DNA of 64,000 bases, taken from Pelomonas sp. V22. GTDB lineage: Bacteria > Pseudomonadota > Gammaproteobacteria > Burkholderiales > Burkholderiaceae_C. The notes under the pieces were generated by a model, which was not told the DNA's origin, made no database searches, and worked only from the letters and a program-made list of their open reading frames with translations. Shown here piece after piece: positions 26,417 to 35,981 of this stretch (positions within the stretch are counted from its first letter, which is position 1; every line of letters starts with the position of its first letter). Where the stretch lies: contig NZ_JAGIXS010000006.1 of assembly GCF_030014915.1 (NCBI RefSeq), positions 186,001-250,000 of the forward strand. The letters are read 5' to 3'. The position numbers and the translations under genes were made by a program.

Positions 26417-27352
26417 ATGGACAAGACCCACGCTCCCTTCCGCCTCCGGCACACCCAGCTGCGCTGCAGCGACGGCCGCCTGCTGGCCGCCAGCTGGCAT
26501 GAGCCGGTGGGCCCGGTGCGGGCCGTGGCCGCGGTCAGCCCGGCCACGGCCGTGGCGCGCGGCTTCTACCGCGCCTTTGCCGAATGGCTGGCCGGGCGCG
26601 GCTATGCGGTGCTGAGCTACGACTACCGGGGCATAGGCGAATCGCGCGAGCAGGCCTTGCATCAGGAGTCGGCCCGGCTGCGCGATTGGGCCCAGCTCGA
26701 CATGGGCGCCGCCCTGCATGCGGCCCAGCGTCGCCGCCTGCTGGAGCAAGCGGCGCAGGGCGAGCCGCTCGGCCTGCTCTGGATAGGCCACAGCTTCGGC
26801 GGCAATGCCGTGGGCCTGACACCCGGCTACGAGCAGGCCGACGCGCTGCTCGGCGTGGCGGCCCAGGCGGCGGACTGGCGCTTCTGGGCCGGCTTTGCCA
26901 AGCTCAAGGCTTGGCTGTTCTTCCACGCCATGCTGCCACTGAGCAGCCATGCCTTGGGCCATGCGCCGGGCTGGCTGCTGGGCGCGCGGGCCCAGGGCCT
27001 GCCCAAGGGCGCGGCGCTGGAGTGGGCGGCCTGGGGCCGGCGGCGCGGTTTCATGTTCACGGACCCCACGCTGCAGGGCCAGCTGGCTTACGACCGCTTC
27101 GAAGGGCCGGTGCACCTGTGGAACATCACCGACGACCACCTCTTCGGCCCGGCCCCGGCCGTCGACGAACTGGCCCGCCAATTCACGGCCGCCAAGGTCG
27201 CGCGCCACACGCTGGACCCGGCCGCCCTCGGCCTCAGCGAGATCGGCCATTTCGCGATGTTCCGGCGCGAGCTCGGCGCGCGGCTGTGGCCGCTGCTGCT
27301 GGCGCCGGTCGAGGCCGCCACGCCGCTGTTGCGCGCCCGCTTGCAGGGCTGA
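26417..27352 (+). CDS. Alpha/beta hydrolase (serine hydrolase)
   Basis: The 311-aa cytoplasmic protein has the alpha/beta hydrolase fold: nucleophile elbow GHSFGG with Ser126, an acid residue at Asp239 or Asp240 (WNITDDHLFGP) and the catalytic His278 (EIGHFAMF). The oxyanion strand region is LSYDYRGIGESRE. There is no signal peptide. It resembles the serine aminopeptidase S33/YheT-like hydrolases, and the natural ester or peptide substrate is unknown. Expression is probably governed by the divergent LysR regulator through the dyad at 26376. Confidence 0.9.
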   Translation: MDKTHAPFRLRHTQLRCSDGRLLAASWHEPVGPVRAVAAVSPATAVARGFYRAFAEWLAGRGYAVLSYDYRGIGESREQALHQESARLRDWAQLDMGAALHAAQRRRLLEQAAQGEPLGLLWIGHSFGGNAVGLTPGYEQADALLGVAAQAADWRFWAGFAKLKAWLFFHAMLPLSSHALGHAPGWLLGARAQGLPKGAALEWAAWGRRRGFMFTDPTLQGQLAYDRFEGPVHLWNITDDHLFGPAPAVDELARQFTAAKVARHTLDPAALGLSEIGHFAMFRRELGARLWPLLLAPVEAATPLLRARLQG

Positions 27353-27417
27353 TCCCTGGTTGCCGGGGCCCGGCCCCTACCATCGCCCGCAGCCAACCAT
27401 GCTCCGGGGAGGGCGCC

Positions 27418-30192
27418 ATGTCGCTGGCACCGATGTCGTTCTATGCAGGCCAGGGTCAGCTGCTCGAGATGATGGCGCGCGGCGCGCCGCTGCACGACAC
27501 GCTGATCCGCCTGGCCCTGCTGATCGAAGCCCAGTCCGAGGGCCTTTATTGCACGGTCCTGCTGCTGGACGAAGACGGCATCCATGTGCGGCCCGGCGTC
27601 GGCCCGCGCATGCCGGCAGCCTATCTGCAGGCGCTCGACGGCTATCCGATCGGCCCGGACGCCGGTTCCTGCGGCAGCGCGATGGCCCGCAAGCAGACGG
27701 TGATCGTCAGCGACATCTGCAGCGACCCGCGCTGGACGGCCTACAAGGGCCTGATCGAGGGCGAGGGCTTTCGCGCCTGCTGGTCCACGCCCATCCTCTC
27801 GACCGAGCAGCGTGTGCTGGGTTCGTTCGCGATGTACTACAAGGACGTGCGCTCGCCCGGCCATGCCGAGCTGGAGTTGCTCGCCGTCGCCACCCAGCTG
27901 GCCGGCATTGCCATCGAGCGCCAGCGCAAGCACGACGAGATCACGCGCTACCAGTCGCAGCTGGAGGCCCTGGTGGAGCAGCGCACGGCCGAGCTGGAAC
28001 ACACGCTGATGGAGCAGCGGGCCATCTTCGACAACGCGACCGTGGGCATCCTGGTGGTGGATGGGGACCGGATCGTCCGGCGCTGCAACCGCCGCGCCGA
28101 AGAGTTGCTCGGCTATGGCCCGGGCGAACTCGTGGGCTTGTCGACGCGGGTGTACTTCGACTCGGACGAGCGCTGGCAGGCCTTCGTCCGGGCCGCCGGA
28201 CCCTGCATCGCCTCGGGCCAGGGTTTCTCGGCCGATGCACCGCTGCGCCGCAAGGACGGCAGCGAGATCTGGTGCAGCAGCCATGGCAAGGCCATCGACC
28301 CTTCGGACCTGTCCAAGGGCACGATCTGGGTCGGCATCGAGATCACCGAGCGGCATCGTGCCGAGGCTCAGCGCAAGCAACTGCTGCTGGAGTACGAGGC
28401 CATCGTGGACAACGCCTCGGTCGGTATCACCTTCACGCGTGATCGGCACTTCGTTCATTGCAATGAGCGCTTCGGCGAGATGCTCGGCTGGCAGCCTCAC
28501 GAGCTGGTGGGCAAGCCCACCCACTTGGTGCACCGGGACCGTGGCTCGTTCGAGGAGTTCGTCGTCAAGGTCAACAAGGTGTTCGACCGACGCGAAAGGC
28601 TGGATATCGAGCTGCAGCTGAAGCGTCGGGATGGCAGCCTGCTCTGGTGCCGTGTTCTCGCCAAGTCCATCGACCCGGACGACGACAGCAAGGGCACGAT
28701 CTTCATCACAGAGGACATCGATGCGCGCAAGCAGGCCGACCAGGCGCTGCAGCAGGCCTTGTTCGAGCTGCAGGCCATCTTCGACAACACCAATGCCGGC
28801 ATCATGCTGGTGCGCGACCGCCACATCCTGCGCTCCAACCGGGGCAGCGAGCAGATGCTCGGCTACGCGGTCGGCGAGATCACCGGTCAGTCCACGCGCC
28901 TGCTGTTCCCGACGGAGGCGCATTACGAAGCCTTCGGCCAACGGGCCTACGAGACGCTGAACAAGGGCGAGACCTGGATCGGCGAAAACCAGCTGATGCG
29001 CAAGGACGGCCAGCTGATCGAGGTCAGCAGCCATGCCAAGGCCATGGACCCGGACGACCCGTCCAAGGGCACGCTGTGGGTCTCGCATGACATCACCGCG
29101 CGCAAGCAGGCCGAGGCCGCGCTGCGCTCAGCCAACGAGAAGCTGGAGGGCAGCCTGGCCATCGTCGGCCAGACCTACCGCGAGGTCAGCCTGCTCGGCG
29201 AGCTCTCGTCCTTCCTGCAGGCCTGTGAAACGCCGCAGGAAGCCTACGACTGCCTGCGCCGCTACGGCCCGCGCCTCTTCCCCGAGAGCGGCGGTGCGCT
29301 CTACCTGCTGGGCGAGGGCAGCGAGCTGCTGGAAGAGCAGCTGAACTGGGGCCGCCTGGACGAGGCCGACGCCAGCTTCTACAGCAATGAATGCTGGGCG
29401 CTGCGGCGTGGCCGGCCGCACCAGCCTAATGGTGAAGGCCAGCACCTCTGCTGCCCGCACCTGCGCCTGGCCGGCAGTGGCCTGGCCAGTGCCTGCCTGC
29501 CGCTGATGGCCCAGGGCGACACCTTCGGCCTGCTCTTGATACTGCACCGCGCCTCGGCGCCGGAAGCCGAGCAGCGCGACATGCGCCAGCGCCTGGCCGT
29601 GGCCCTGGCCGAGCAGACCGGCCTCGCGCTCGCCAACATCCGGCTGCGCGAGACGCTGCGCCTGCAATCGATCCGCGACCCGCTCACCGGCCTCTACAAC
29701 CGCCGCTTCCTCGACGAGGCGCTGCGCCGCGAGCTGGCGCGGGCCAGTCGCAAGCAGGGCGGCCATGCGCTGGCCCTGGTCGACGTGGACCACTTCAAGC
29801 AGTTCAACGACCAGCATGGCCATGAGGCCGGCGACCTGGTTCTGCAGCAGGTTGCCAGGGCGCTGGAGTCGCGCGTGCGCGAGAGCGACGTGGTCTGCCG
29901 CTTCGGGGGCGAGGAGTTCGTCGTGCTCTTGACCGAGCTGGACCCCGAACTGGCCCTGCGCCGGGCCGAGGAGCTGCTGGAGGCCGTGCGGGCGCTGCAG
30001 CTCAGCCATGCCGGCCGCTCGCTCGGCAAGCTGACGGCCTCGCTGGGCCTGGCCTTCTATCCGGCCCATGGCGACAAGCCGCAGGCCCTGATCGAGGCCG
30101 CCGATGCGGCGCTCTATGTGGCCAAGCGCGGCGGCCGTGATCGGGTGGTGGTGGCGGGCCGCGGGCCGGCGGCCGCTGCGGCAGCCGACTAG
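27418..30192 (+). CDS. Multi-sensor diguanylate cyclase (GAF-PAS-PAS-PAS-GAF-GGDEF)
   Basis: The 924-aa soluble protein starts at the ATG preceded by GGGGAGGG; the longer open frame upstream overlaps the hydrolase gene. Domains in order: GAF (about 10-160; YPIGPDAGSCGSAM, WSTPILS), a short coiled coil, three PAS/PAC repeats (about 195-570, each opening with AIFDNA/AIVDNA and closing with SKGTIWVGIEIT-like PAC strands), a second GAF (about 600-740) and a GGDEF domain. The active site is GGEEF at 830-834 and an RxxD inhibitory site lies at 821-824, so the enzyme should make c-di-GMP and be product-inhibited. It ends one base before the MSHA cluster. Signals sensed are unknown. Confidence 0.94.
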   Translation: MSLAPMSFYAGQGQLLEMMARGAPLHDTLIRLALLIEAQSEGLYCTVLLLDEDGIHVRPGVGPRMPAAYLQALDGYPIGPDAGSCGSAMARKQTVIVSDICSDPRWTAYKGLIEGEGFRACWSTPILSTEQRVLGSFAMYYKDVRSPGHAELELLAVATQLAGIAIERQRKHDEITRYQSQLEALVEQRTAELEHTLMEQRAIFDNATVGILVVDGDRIVRRCNRRAEELLGYGPGELVGLSTRVYFDSDERWQAFVRAAGPCIASGQGFSADAPLRRKDGSEIWCSSHGKAIDPSDLSKGTIWVGIEITERHRAEAQRKQLLLEYEAIVDNASVGITFTRDRHFVHCNERFGEMLGWQPHELVGKPTHLVHRDRGSFEEFVVKVNKVFDRRERLDIELQLKRRDGSLLWCRVLAKSIDPDDDSKGTIFITEDIDARKQADQALQQALFELQAIFDNTNAGIMLVRDRHILRSNRGSEQMLGYAVGEITGQSTRLLFPTEAHYEAFGQRAYETLNKGETWIGENQLMRKDGQLIEVSSHAKAMDPDDPSKGTLWVSHDITARKQAEAALRSANEKLEGSLAIVGQTYREVSLLGELSSFLQACETPQEAYDCLRRYGPRLFPESGGALYLLGEGSELLEEQLNWGRLDEADASFYSNECWALRRGRPHQPNGEGQHLCCPHLRLAGSGLASACLPLMAQGDTFGLLLILHRASAPEAEQRDMRQRLAVALAEQTGLALANIRLRETLRLQSIRDPLTGLYNRRFLDEALRRELARASRKQGGHALALVDVDHFKQFNDQHGHEAGDLVLQQVARALESRVRESDVVCRFGGEEFVVLLTELDPELALRRAEELLEAVRALQLSHAGRSLGKLTASLGLAFYPAHGDKPQALIEAADAALYVAKRGGRDRVVVAGRGPAAAAAAD

Positions 30193-30651
30193 CTAGCTGT
30201 CGCTGACCTGCACCACCTTGCGCCGCTCCACATAGCCGGGCGCGAGGGCGCGGCTGTTGTCCGGGCAGGCCGTGGAATTGCAGGCGATGGCGTCTATCGT
30301 GTAGACCCGCAGCGTCTTGGCCGTGCCGGGGCTCGCCGGGTTCTCGCCCTCGTTGTAGAGGCTGGAATTGCAGGTGACGGTGACGCGCATGCCCAGTGCG
30401 CTGCTGAAGTCCAGCGTCTGGCTCAGGTTGGCGCAGGTGGTCCATGTGCCCTTGAGCGCCTGGTACAGGCCCCACTGCGTGCCGGCCTGCGCGGCCTGCA
30501 GCGCGCGGGACGCCGTCACGTCCAGGGCGCTGGCCTGGGCCGCGCTGCTGGAAAGCCGCACGATCGCCGCCGCCAGGCCGGCCAGCACGACCAGCACGAT
30601 CAGCACCGCCACCGCGCCGAGGCCGTTTTGCTGTTGGAGTTGCTTTTTCAT
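30193..30651 (-). CDS. mshP: MSHA biogenesis protein MshP
   Basis: The 152-aa protein has an N-terminal hydrophobic helix after a short basic head (MKKQLQQQNGLGAVAVLIVLVVLAGLAAAIVRL), the atypical pilin-like start seen in MshP, and a C-terminal domain with a Cys pair (CNSTAC). It is the last gene of the minus-strand cluster, and its ATG overlaps the stop of mshO. MshP is thought to be a minor component of the MSHA pilus. Identification rests on gene order as much as sequence. Confidence 0.82.
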   Translation of the reverse strand: MKKQLQQQNGLGAVAVLIVLVVLAGLAAAIVRLSSSAAQASALDVTASRALQAAQAGTQWGLYQALKGTWTTCANLSQTLDFSSALGMRVTVTCNSSLYNEGENPASPGTAKTLRVYTIDAIACNSTACPDNSRALAPGYVERRKVVQVSDS

Positions 30652-31505
30652 GGGGCGTTCACCACATGAGCGCCGCCGGTGACGGTGCTGTCCTCGCCGC
30701 TGCGCGTCAGCTTGAGCTGCACCCAGACATAGCCGAACTGCGGCGAGGCGCCGGGGTTGGGGTCATAGACGAAGCTGCAGCTGGACAGGCCGCTGGCCAC
30801 GCGCTTGGCGCCGGCAACGGCTGGACAGCTGGACGGGTAGGCGGCGTTGAAGCCGTAGTTCGAGAGCCGCCACAGCGAGCCGCCATTGCAGACATAGAAC
30901 ACTGCTTTCTCGGAGGCCGCGACGACGCTGAAGCGGCCGCTGTCGAAACCGGGCGGAAACTGGGTCGAGGCGATGCTCAGGCGGTGCTTGCCCTGCGTGG
31001 CGGCCGGCGTGCTGATGCCGGTGAGCGCGGCACGGTTGGCGCCACTGTAGACATCGTTGGCATTCTGGTTGCCGAGCACCAGGAAGTCGCCCACCGAGGG
31101 CAGGGTGGTGAAGGGCGTCAGCACGTCGAGCGTGCTGCTGGGCTGGCTGGTGTCCAGGCCGGCGGCACAGGTCGAGCTGGGGGAGCAGCCGGCATTGCTG
31201 TCGAAGCTGAGGTCGGGCCCCATGCGCAGCCGGCCACCGGCAATGGTGGGCACCAACTCCAGGCATTGGTCATTCGGGATGCGCACCGAGTTCGGCACCG
31301 CCGAGCGCACGTCGCGCAACAGGCGGCGCAGCGCGGTGTCGGCGTCGTCGGCCAGGGCCGCGCGCGATCGGCTGCTGAGGTAGGTGTCCAGCGCCGGACG
31401 CAGGAACAGGGCCAGGGCGACCGCAATCACGCCGGTGATCACGATCACGATCACCATCTCGATCAGGGTGAAGCCGCGCTGGCCGCTCGGTCGGGGCATG
31501 CTCAT
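30648..31505 (-). CDS. mshO: MSHA minor pilin MshO
   Basis: The 285-aa prepilin has the type IV cleavage site at Gly11 (QRGFTLIEMVIVIVITGVIAV) with Glu at +5 of the mature chain. The larger C-terminal domain holds several Cys residues (CLELV, CSPSSTC, YVCNGG, SCPAV, SCSFVYD), the size and pattern of MshO. The first of two close ATGs (31505) overlaps the stop of mshD by ATGA. It probably belongs to the initiation or tip complex of the pilus, by analogy with minor pilins of type IV pili. Confidence 0.88.
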   Translation of the reverse strand: MSMPRPSGQRGFTLIEMVIVIVITGVIAVALALFLRPALDTYLSSRSRAALADDADTALRRLLRDVRSAVPNSVRIPNDQCLELVPTIAGGRLRMGPDLSFDSNAGCSPSSTCAAGLDTSQPSSTLDVLTPFTTLPSVGDFLVLGNQNANDVYSGANRAALTGISTPAATQGKHRLSIASTQFPPGFDSGRFSVVAASEKAVFYVCNGGSLWRLSNYGFNAAYPSSCPAVAGAKRVASGLSSCSFVYDPNPGASPQFGYVWVQLKLTRSGEDSTVTGGAHVVNAP

Positions 31506-31987
31506 GACGCGTAGTTGCTGCGATAGCCAAAGAGGGTCAGGCTTTGACCGGCCTGCCGCACGGTGACCGAGATCATCATCATGCTGACTCCCGACACCGT
31601 GGTGGGCTGCATGCCCACGGCCACCGAGTAGCTGCTGAGGGCCGGGATGGCCGTGCCGTCGATCGCGCAGATCTTGTTGGTCGTCTGGTAGCCGTTGTAG
31701 TCCTGGATGTCGTTGAAGGTGTTGCGCGCGCAGCCGGACGGAGCGGCATTGGCGACCGACACATAGGGCCGCAGCTGGATCTCCTCCATCATCTCCTCGG
31801 CAATGCTCAGCATCTGCTTTTGCAGCACGGGGTCGGCAGAGCCCCGGCCCACGGTGGAGAAGGCGATCAGCACGCCTGCCAGGCCCACGCCCAGCACCAC
31901 GATGACCATCAGCATCTCGGGCAGCGTGAAACCGGTACTCCGGTTCGCCAAGCCGCGTGAGCGCCGCCTGCCTCGCTCATTCCACAT
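31502..31987 (-). CDS. mshD: MSHA minor pilin MshD
   Basis: The 161-aa prepilin has a basic leader cut at Gly19 (STGFTLPEMLMVIVVLGVGLAGVLIAF), with Glu at +5. The body carries EEMMEEIQLRPYVSVANAAPSGCARNTFNDIQDYNGYQ, a GspI/MshD-like segment. The start at 31987 gives a normal leader length and overlaps the 3' end of mshC by 11 bp; the frame is open further upstream but overlaps mshC more. It is a minor pilin of the MSHA pilus. Confidence 0.88.
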   Translation of the reverse strand: MWNERGRRRSRGLANRSTGFTLPEMLMVIVVLGVGLAGVLIAFSTVGRGSADPVLQKQMLSIAEEMMEEIQLRPYVSVANAAPSGCARNTFNDIQDYNGYQTTNKICAIDGTAIPALSSYSVAVGMQPTTVSGVSMMMISVTVRQAGQSLTLFGYRSNYAS

Positions 31988-32444
31988 GGCCGGTCTCCCC
32001 GATGACGCTGACGCTGGCTTGGCCGCTGATGGTGATCGTGAAGTCGCTGGCCGTCGTGCCGGCGCCATCGCTGGTGACCCGGCCCGAGGGCTGAAAGTAG
32101 AGCGTGGCGCTGCTGGTGGCGGGAGCCTTGCTGCTGGCCGTGTAGTTGGCGCCGCCCTTGTAGCCGGGCAGATTGGCGCTGCAGCTGCTGGCCGGGTTGG
32201 CGCCGGCGATGCTGAGCGTCACCGCGCCGGTACTCACCGTGGCGCAGACCAGGCGCCGCGCCGCCACCGCCGTGTGGTGGCCGTGGCGCAGCGCCGAGAC
32301 CACGTCCTGGTGCCAGGCCTCGTCATCGAAGCCCACCGTGCTCTGCAGGCGCGGCAGGGCGACGACGGCCAGCACGCCGACGATGATCATCACCAGCACC
32401 AGTTCCGGCAGCGTGAAGCCCTGCTCAGAAAATCTCGCGCGCAT
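31977..32444 (-). CDS. mshC: MSHA minor pilin MshC
   Basis: The 155-aa prepilin starts at MRARFSEQG with the cleavage site at Gly9 (GFTLPELVLVMIIVGVLAVVALPRL). The GspH-like body has a Cys pair (LVCATVS, PASSCSANL). The start overlaps the 3' end of mshQ by 20 bp. As with the other minor pilins it is expected to take part in pilus initiation. Confidence 0.88.
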   Translation of the reverse strand: MRARFSEQGFTLPELVLVMIIVGVLAVVALPRLQSTVGFDDEAWHQDVVSALRHGHHTAVAARRLVCATVSTGAVTLSIAGANPASSCSANLPGYKGGANYTASSKAPATSSATLYFQPSGRVTSDGAGTTASDFTITISGQASVSVIGETGHVE

Positions 32445-35400
32445 GGATGCTCTTCTTGGTTTCGGGCGAGAAGATGCCGAAGCTGGCCCGCGCGCTGGGG
32501 TCGCGGTCCCAGGCCGTGCCGCAGCCACCGGCGCTGCCGTACTGCGAACGCAGCCAGGGCAGGGCGGCGCCGGTGGTGGCAGAGCGCGTGGCGCTGCTGC
32601 AGGCCTTGTCGACGGCCGTGCCACTGCCGAGGTTGATCGCCAGGTCCAGGCTGCCGGCGACCGCCGGGCTGGCGGCGGAGAGCGTGAGCGTGCCGGCGCC
32701 GCCGCTGATCGCCACGGCCGCCGACACCGTGTTGTTCAGCACCGTGTCGGGGTTGGGCGGGGAGGCCGGTGGCGGCGGTGGCGGGGCGCCCAGCTGCTTG
32801 TTGAACAGGGCGATGGCGGCGGCTGGAATGCTGGTGCAACTGTCCTGGGCATTCTTGATCCAGGCCTTGCCGCTCCAGTACTGGGCTTCCACGGCCAAGG
32901 GCAAGGAACTGCTCTTGGAGCCGAAGGCATTCGAGAGCCGCAGCCGGCCGCTGCGCTCGCTGGTGCTGCCTTCGGTGAAGCCGGCCGAGCTGATGCCGTC
33001 GGCGTCGACGGCCCGCAAGCCCAGCAGGCCGGCGGCGGTCAGCTTGGTCGTGAACGTGAAGGTGACGGCCTTGTTCAGCGTGGCCACGCCGCTGGCGAAA
33101 TTGCTGGCCGCAAAGCTGGTCGGCGACAGCGTGCCCGCCAGCGGGCTCGCCGTGTTCGCATCGCTGAGCGTGAACGCCTTGGCGAAGCTCGGCGACATGC
33201 CACTGGCACCGCCCACACCGTCGTAGTTGACGGTGGTCTGGCCCGCCAGGTTCTGGGCGGTCACCTTGACCTGGAAGATCGGCTGGCCCGAGTAGGTGAA
33301 CGGTGCCGTGCAGCTTGTGGGGTGCTGCACGTCGACGACGAAGTGATGCGGAATGAAGGGCCCGACCGCGCTGGCGCTGCCGGTGGCCCCGAGGCCGCTG
33401 CCCAGGTAGTTGCTGAGCGTCATGCCCAGGTTGATGCGTCCGACCTCGGTCCAGCTCATGTTGGTGGCCGTGGCGCTACCCCCGCTGAAGCTGCTGAGGC
33501 TGCCGTCGTTGATGATGCCCACGCTGTAGCCAAAACCCGTGGGCTGGGCGTGGCTCTTGGTCTGCAGCAGCGTCCTGGCACCCGACTCCAGGCCGAAGTT
33601 GGGCGTGGCCGCGCCCGCGCTGTTCAGCGCCGTGTAGCTGGTGGAGAAGGGGTTGCCGGCCTTGATCGGAGTGGCCGTCAACAGGCTGACACCGAAGCTG
33701 GCCGGCGCGGCGACGAAGCCGTCGCTGCCCGTCATGGTGACGCCGGCATCACCGGTGGCGGCCGAGCCCGTGTAGCTGGCGTTCAGCGTGACGCGGCCCA
33801 CGTCGGCGTATTGCAGCGCAACCGTGGCAACGCCGCTGGCATTGAAGGCCAGGCTCAGCGTCTGGCCCGTGCCGTCGCACTTGGCGCTGCTGCTGTTGCC
33901 CGAATTCAGGGCCTTGCCGCCCAGACGTATCGGCAGCGTGCCATTGCCGGGGTCGTCATAGCTGCAGGTGAAGCGCACCGTTCGCGTGGTGTTGGCCAGT
34001 GCCGCAGCGCAGCTGCCGCCCGCGCTGCTGAGCGAGGAGATGCTGACCGCCTGGCTGGTCTCGGCCACATGGTCGGGCACGTCGAAGGCAAAGCCCACAT
34101 TGACCACGTTGATGCGGCAGCTCGGCGAGCCGAAGTTGCAGCTGTTCGTGCCGGTGGGGCTGGGCGAGAGCCCGGTCAGGCCGATGTCCACAAAGCCCGC
34201 CGTGCTGCCCTGAAAGCGCTTGGTGACCGAGCTGCTGCCGTTGGGAATCGTGAAGCCGGCGCCGGCGGCATTGCCGCTGCTGCTGTCCCAGGTCACGCTG
34301 CTGGTGCCGCCGGCCGTCAGCGTGCCGCTGATGCCGCTGGTGTAGAGCGCCGAGCAGCTGGCGTTCTGGCAGGCGCGGATGGTGATGGTGCTTGGGGCGC
34401 AGGTCAGGCCATTGCTGCCGCTGTACTGGATCTCGAGGTGGTCGAGTGTGTAGCTGGCGCAGCTGCGCGTCGCGGCCATCAGCGTGGTCACCTGGGCGCT
34501 GGTCAGCACGTAGTTGTAGATGTTGATCTCGTCGATCAGGCCATTGGCGGAGTTCAGCGTGCCATTGGTGTCGGCCACGCCGAGCGGGTTGTCGCCGAGA
34601 TGGAGGTAGTCGGTCGCGGTGCTGACCGTGCCCGAGGAGGTGAAGGCGCTGCTCGTGGCCGTGCCACCGTTGACGATGATCTGCAGCTTGTCCTGGTTGC
34701 TGCCGGCGGCGCCGTTGAAGTCCCAGCTGACGGCGATGTGCGTCCAGGTGTTGGCGGCAATGGAAAGTGCCGAGGTGTTGACGCTGCGCAGGCTGCCGGT
34801 GCTGTCCTTGATCACGAAGTACAGCTGGCCGCTTGCCTTCTTGTTCAGGTAGAACCATTCGCCGCTGGGCCCCGAGCCGTCGAGCAGTTGGGCGTCGGCC
34901 GCGCCGGCGCCGCTCCAGGCCGCATTGGAGCGGTACCAGAAGGCCACGGTGCCCGCGCCCTGCAGGTTCAGTGCCGAATCGGCAACGCGCACGCCGGTCT
35001 TGATCGCATCGACCGTGCTGCTGGAGTTGGCCGGGATGGAAGCGGCGCGGCAGAGCTTGCCGGCCACCGAGTTCACGGCGCCCAGCGTGCTGCCGGGCCG
35101 GCTGCCGCTGCTGTCGGGCACCTGGCCGCTGACGCCGGCCGCCCAGGCCGCTTCGTCCATGTAGTAGCTGGCGATGGGCTTGGGCAGGTAGAACTTGATG
35201 GCGCTGTTTGGCGCAGGTTCGGTCGCGGCACCGAAGCTGAGCACCTGGTAGTCGCTGCTCGTGAGCTGCCAGCCGATCTGCGCGGTGCCGGTGCCGCCAT
35301 GGCTGATCACGCCGTACTGGTAGACGAAGCTGCCGTCCTCGTTGAGGATGACTTGCAGGTCAAAGCTGCCGCTGGTGTTGCTGGCGCTCACCCATTCGGG

Positions 35401-35958
35401 CACGTTCTTCCAGGTCACGACGAACTGGCGCGAGGGCGCCGTGCCCAGCGTGGCCACGGCCACATAGCAGCTGCTGGCGCTGGTGCAGGGCGTTTTGCTA
35501 GAGGCCGATGGGTAGTTGGGCTTGTCGACCAGGTTGGTGTGGTCCAGGTCCACGCCGAACACCTTCATCGTCGCGTTCATCGACGCGTTCGGGTATCCGT
35601 AGGTATAGGTCTGCGGCGGGCCGATGCTGTTGGTGCCCGAGCCGCAGGTCACGTTGCCGAACTGCAGCCGGCCATTGCTCATCACGTACAGGCTGGTGTA
35701 GTCCGTCGTGCCGAAGCGGAACGTGAAGCCGATGGGGATGGGGCCGGCCAGTGTGTCATCGAGGACGGGCGGCGTGGTGCCGCAACCGCTGGCAGCCACG
35801 AACTTGTAGGGCGTGGTGTTGTGGCCGACCTTGCTGTGGCCGCTCGCGTCGATCCAGCTGAAGGTCGTCGAGCCGCTGGAATAGGTCTGGGCGGCGGCCG
35901 GTACTGCGGCGGCAAGCAGCAGCAGGGCGGCCGCGCAGCGGCGGACCAGCAAGATCAC
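32425..35958 (-). CDS. mshQ: MSHA-associated large surface protein MshQ (LamG-like plus DUF6701)
   Basis: The 1177-aa secreted protein begins with a GTG and a Sec signal peptide (LLLLAAAVPAAAQT). The N-terminal region is a beta-rich domain (IGFTFRFGTTDYTSLYVMSNGRLQFG). A LamG/concanavalin-like lectin fold follows around residues 260-490 (GTVAFWYRSN, WTHIAVSWDFNG, GLIDEINIYNYVLT). The long C-terminal half matches DUF6701/MshQ (YDDPGNGTLPIRLGGKALN, RLRLSNAFGSKSSSLPLAVEAQYW) and contains a Pro hinge (PPPPPP). It is the likely tip-exposed adhesin of the pilus, which is inference from fold and context. In Vibrio mshQ is the last gene; here it lies between mshA and mshC. Confidence 0.87.
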   Translation of the reverse strand: MILLVRRCAAALLLLAAAVPAAAQTYSSGSTTFSWIDASGHSKVGHNTTPYKFVAASGCGTTPPVLDDTLAGPIPIGFTFRFGTTDYTSLYVMSNGRLQFGNVTCGSGTNSIGPPQTYTYGYPNASMNATMKVFGVDLDHTNLVDKPNYPSASSKTPCTSASSCYVAVATLGTAPSRQFVVTWKNVPEWVSASNTSGSFDLQVILNEDGSFVYQYGVISHGGTGTAQIGWQLTSSDYQVLSFGAATEPAPNSAIKFYLPKPIASYYMDEAAWAAGVSGQVPDSSGSRPGSTLGAVNSVAGKLCRAASIPANSSSTVDAIKTGVRVADSALNLQGAGTVAFWYRSNAAWSGAGAADAQLLDGSGPSGEWFYLNKKASGQLYFVIKDSTGSLRSVNTSALSIAANTWTHIAVSWDFNGAAGSNQDKLQIIVNGGTATSSAFTSSGTVSTATDYLHLGDNPLGVADTNGTLNSANGLIDEINIYNYVLTSAQVTTLMAATRSCASYTLDHLEIQYSGSNGLTCAPSTITIRACQNASCSALYTSGISGTLTAGGTSSVTWDSSSGNAAGAGFTIPNGSSSVTKRFQGSTAGFVDIGLTGLSPSPTGTNSCNFGSPSCRINVVNVGFAFDVPDHVAETSQAVSISSLSSAGGSCAAALANTTRTVRFTCSYDDPGNGTLPIRLGGKALNSGNSSSAKCDGTGQTLSLAFNASGVATVALQYADVGRVTLNASYTGSAATGDAGVTMTGSDGFVAAPASFGVSLLTATPIKAGNPFSTSYTALNSAGAATPNFGLESGARTLLQTKSHAQPTGFGYSVGIINDGSLSSFSGGSATATNMSWTEVGRINLGMTLSNYLGSGLGATGSASAVGPFIPHHFVVDVQHPTSCTAPFTYSGQPIFQVKVTAQNLAGQTTVNYDGVGGASGMSPSFAKAFTLSDANTASPLAGTLSPTSFAASNFASGVATLNKAVTFTFTTKLTAAGLLGLRAVDADGISSAGFTEGSTSERSGRLRLSNAFGSKSSSLPLAVEAQYWSGKAWIKNAQDSCTSIPAAAIALFNKQLGAPPPPPPASPPNPDTVLNNTVSAAVAISGGAGTLTLSAASPAVAGSLDLAINLGSGTAVDKACSSATRSATTGAALPWLRSQYGSAGGCGTAWDRDPSARASFGIFSPETKKSIHAREIF

Positions 35959-35981
35959 CGCACTGGTCCGGCTCGCCTGGC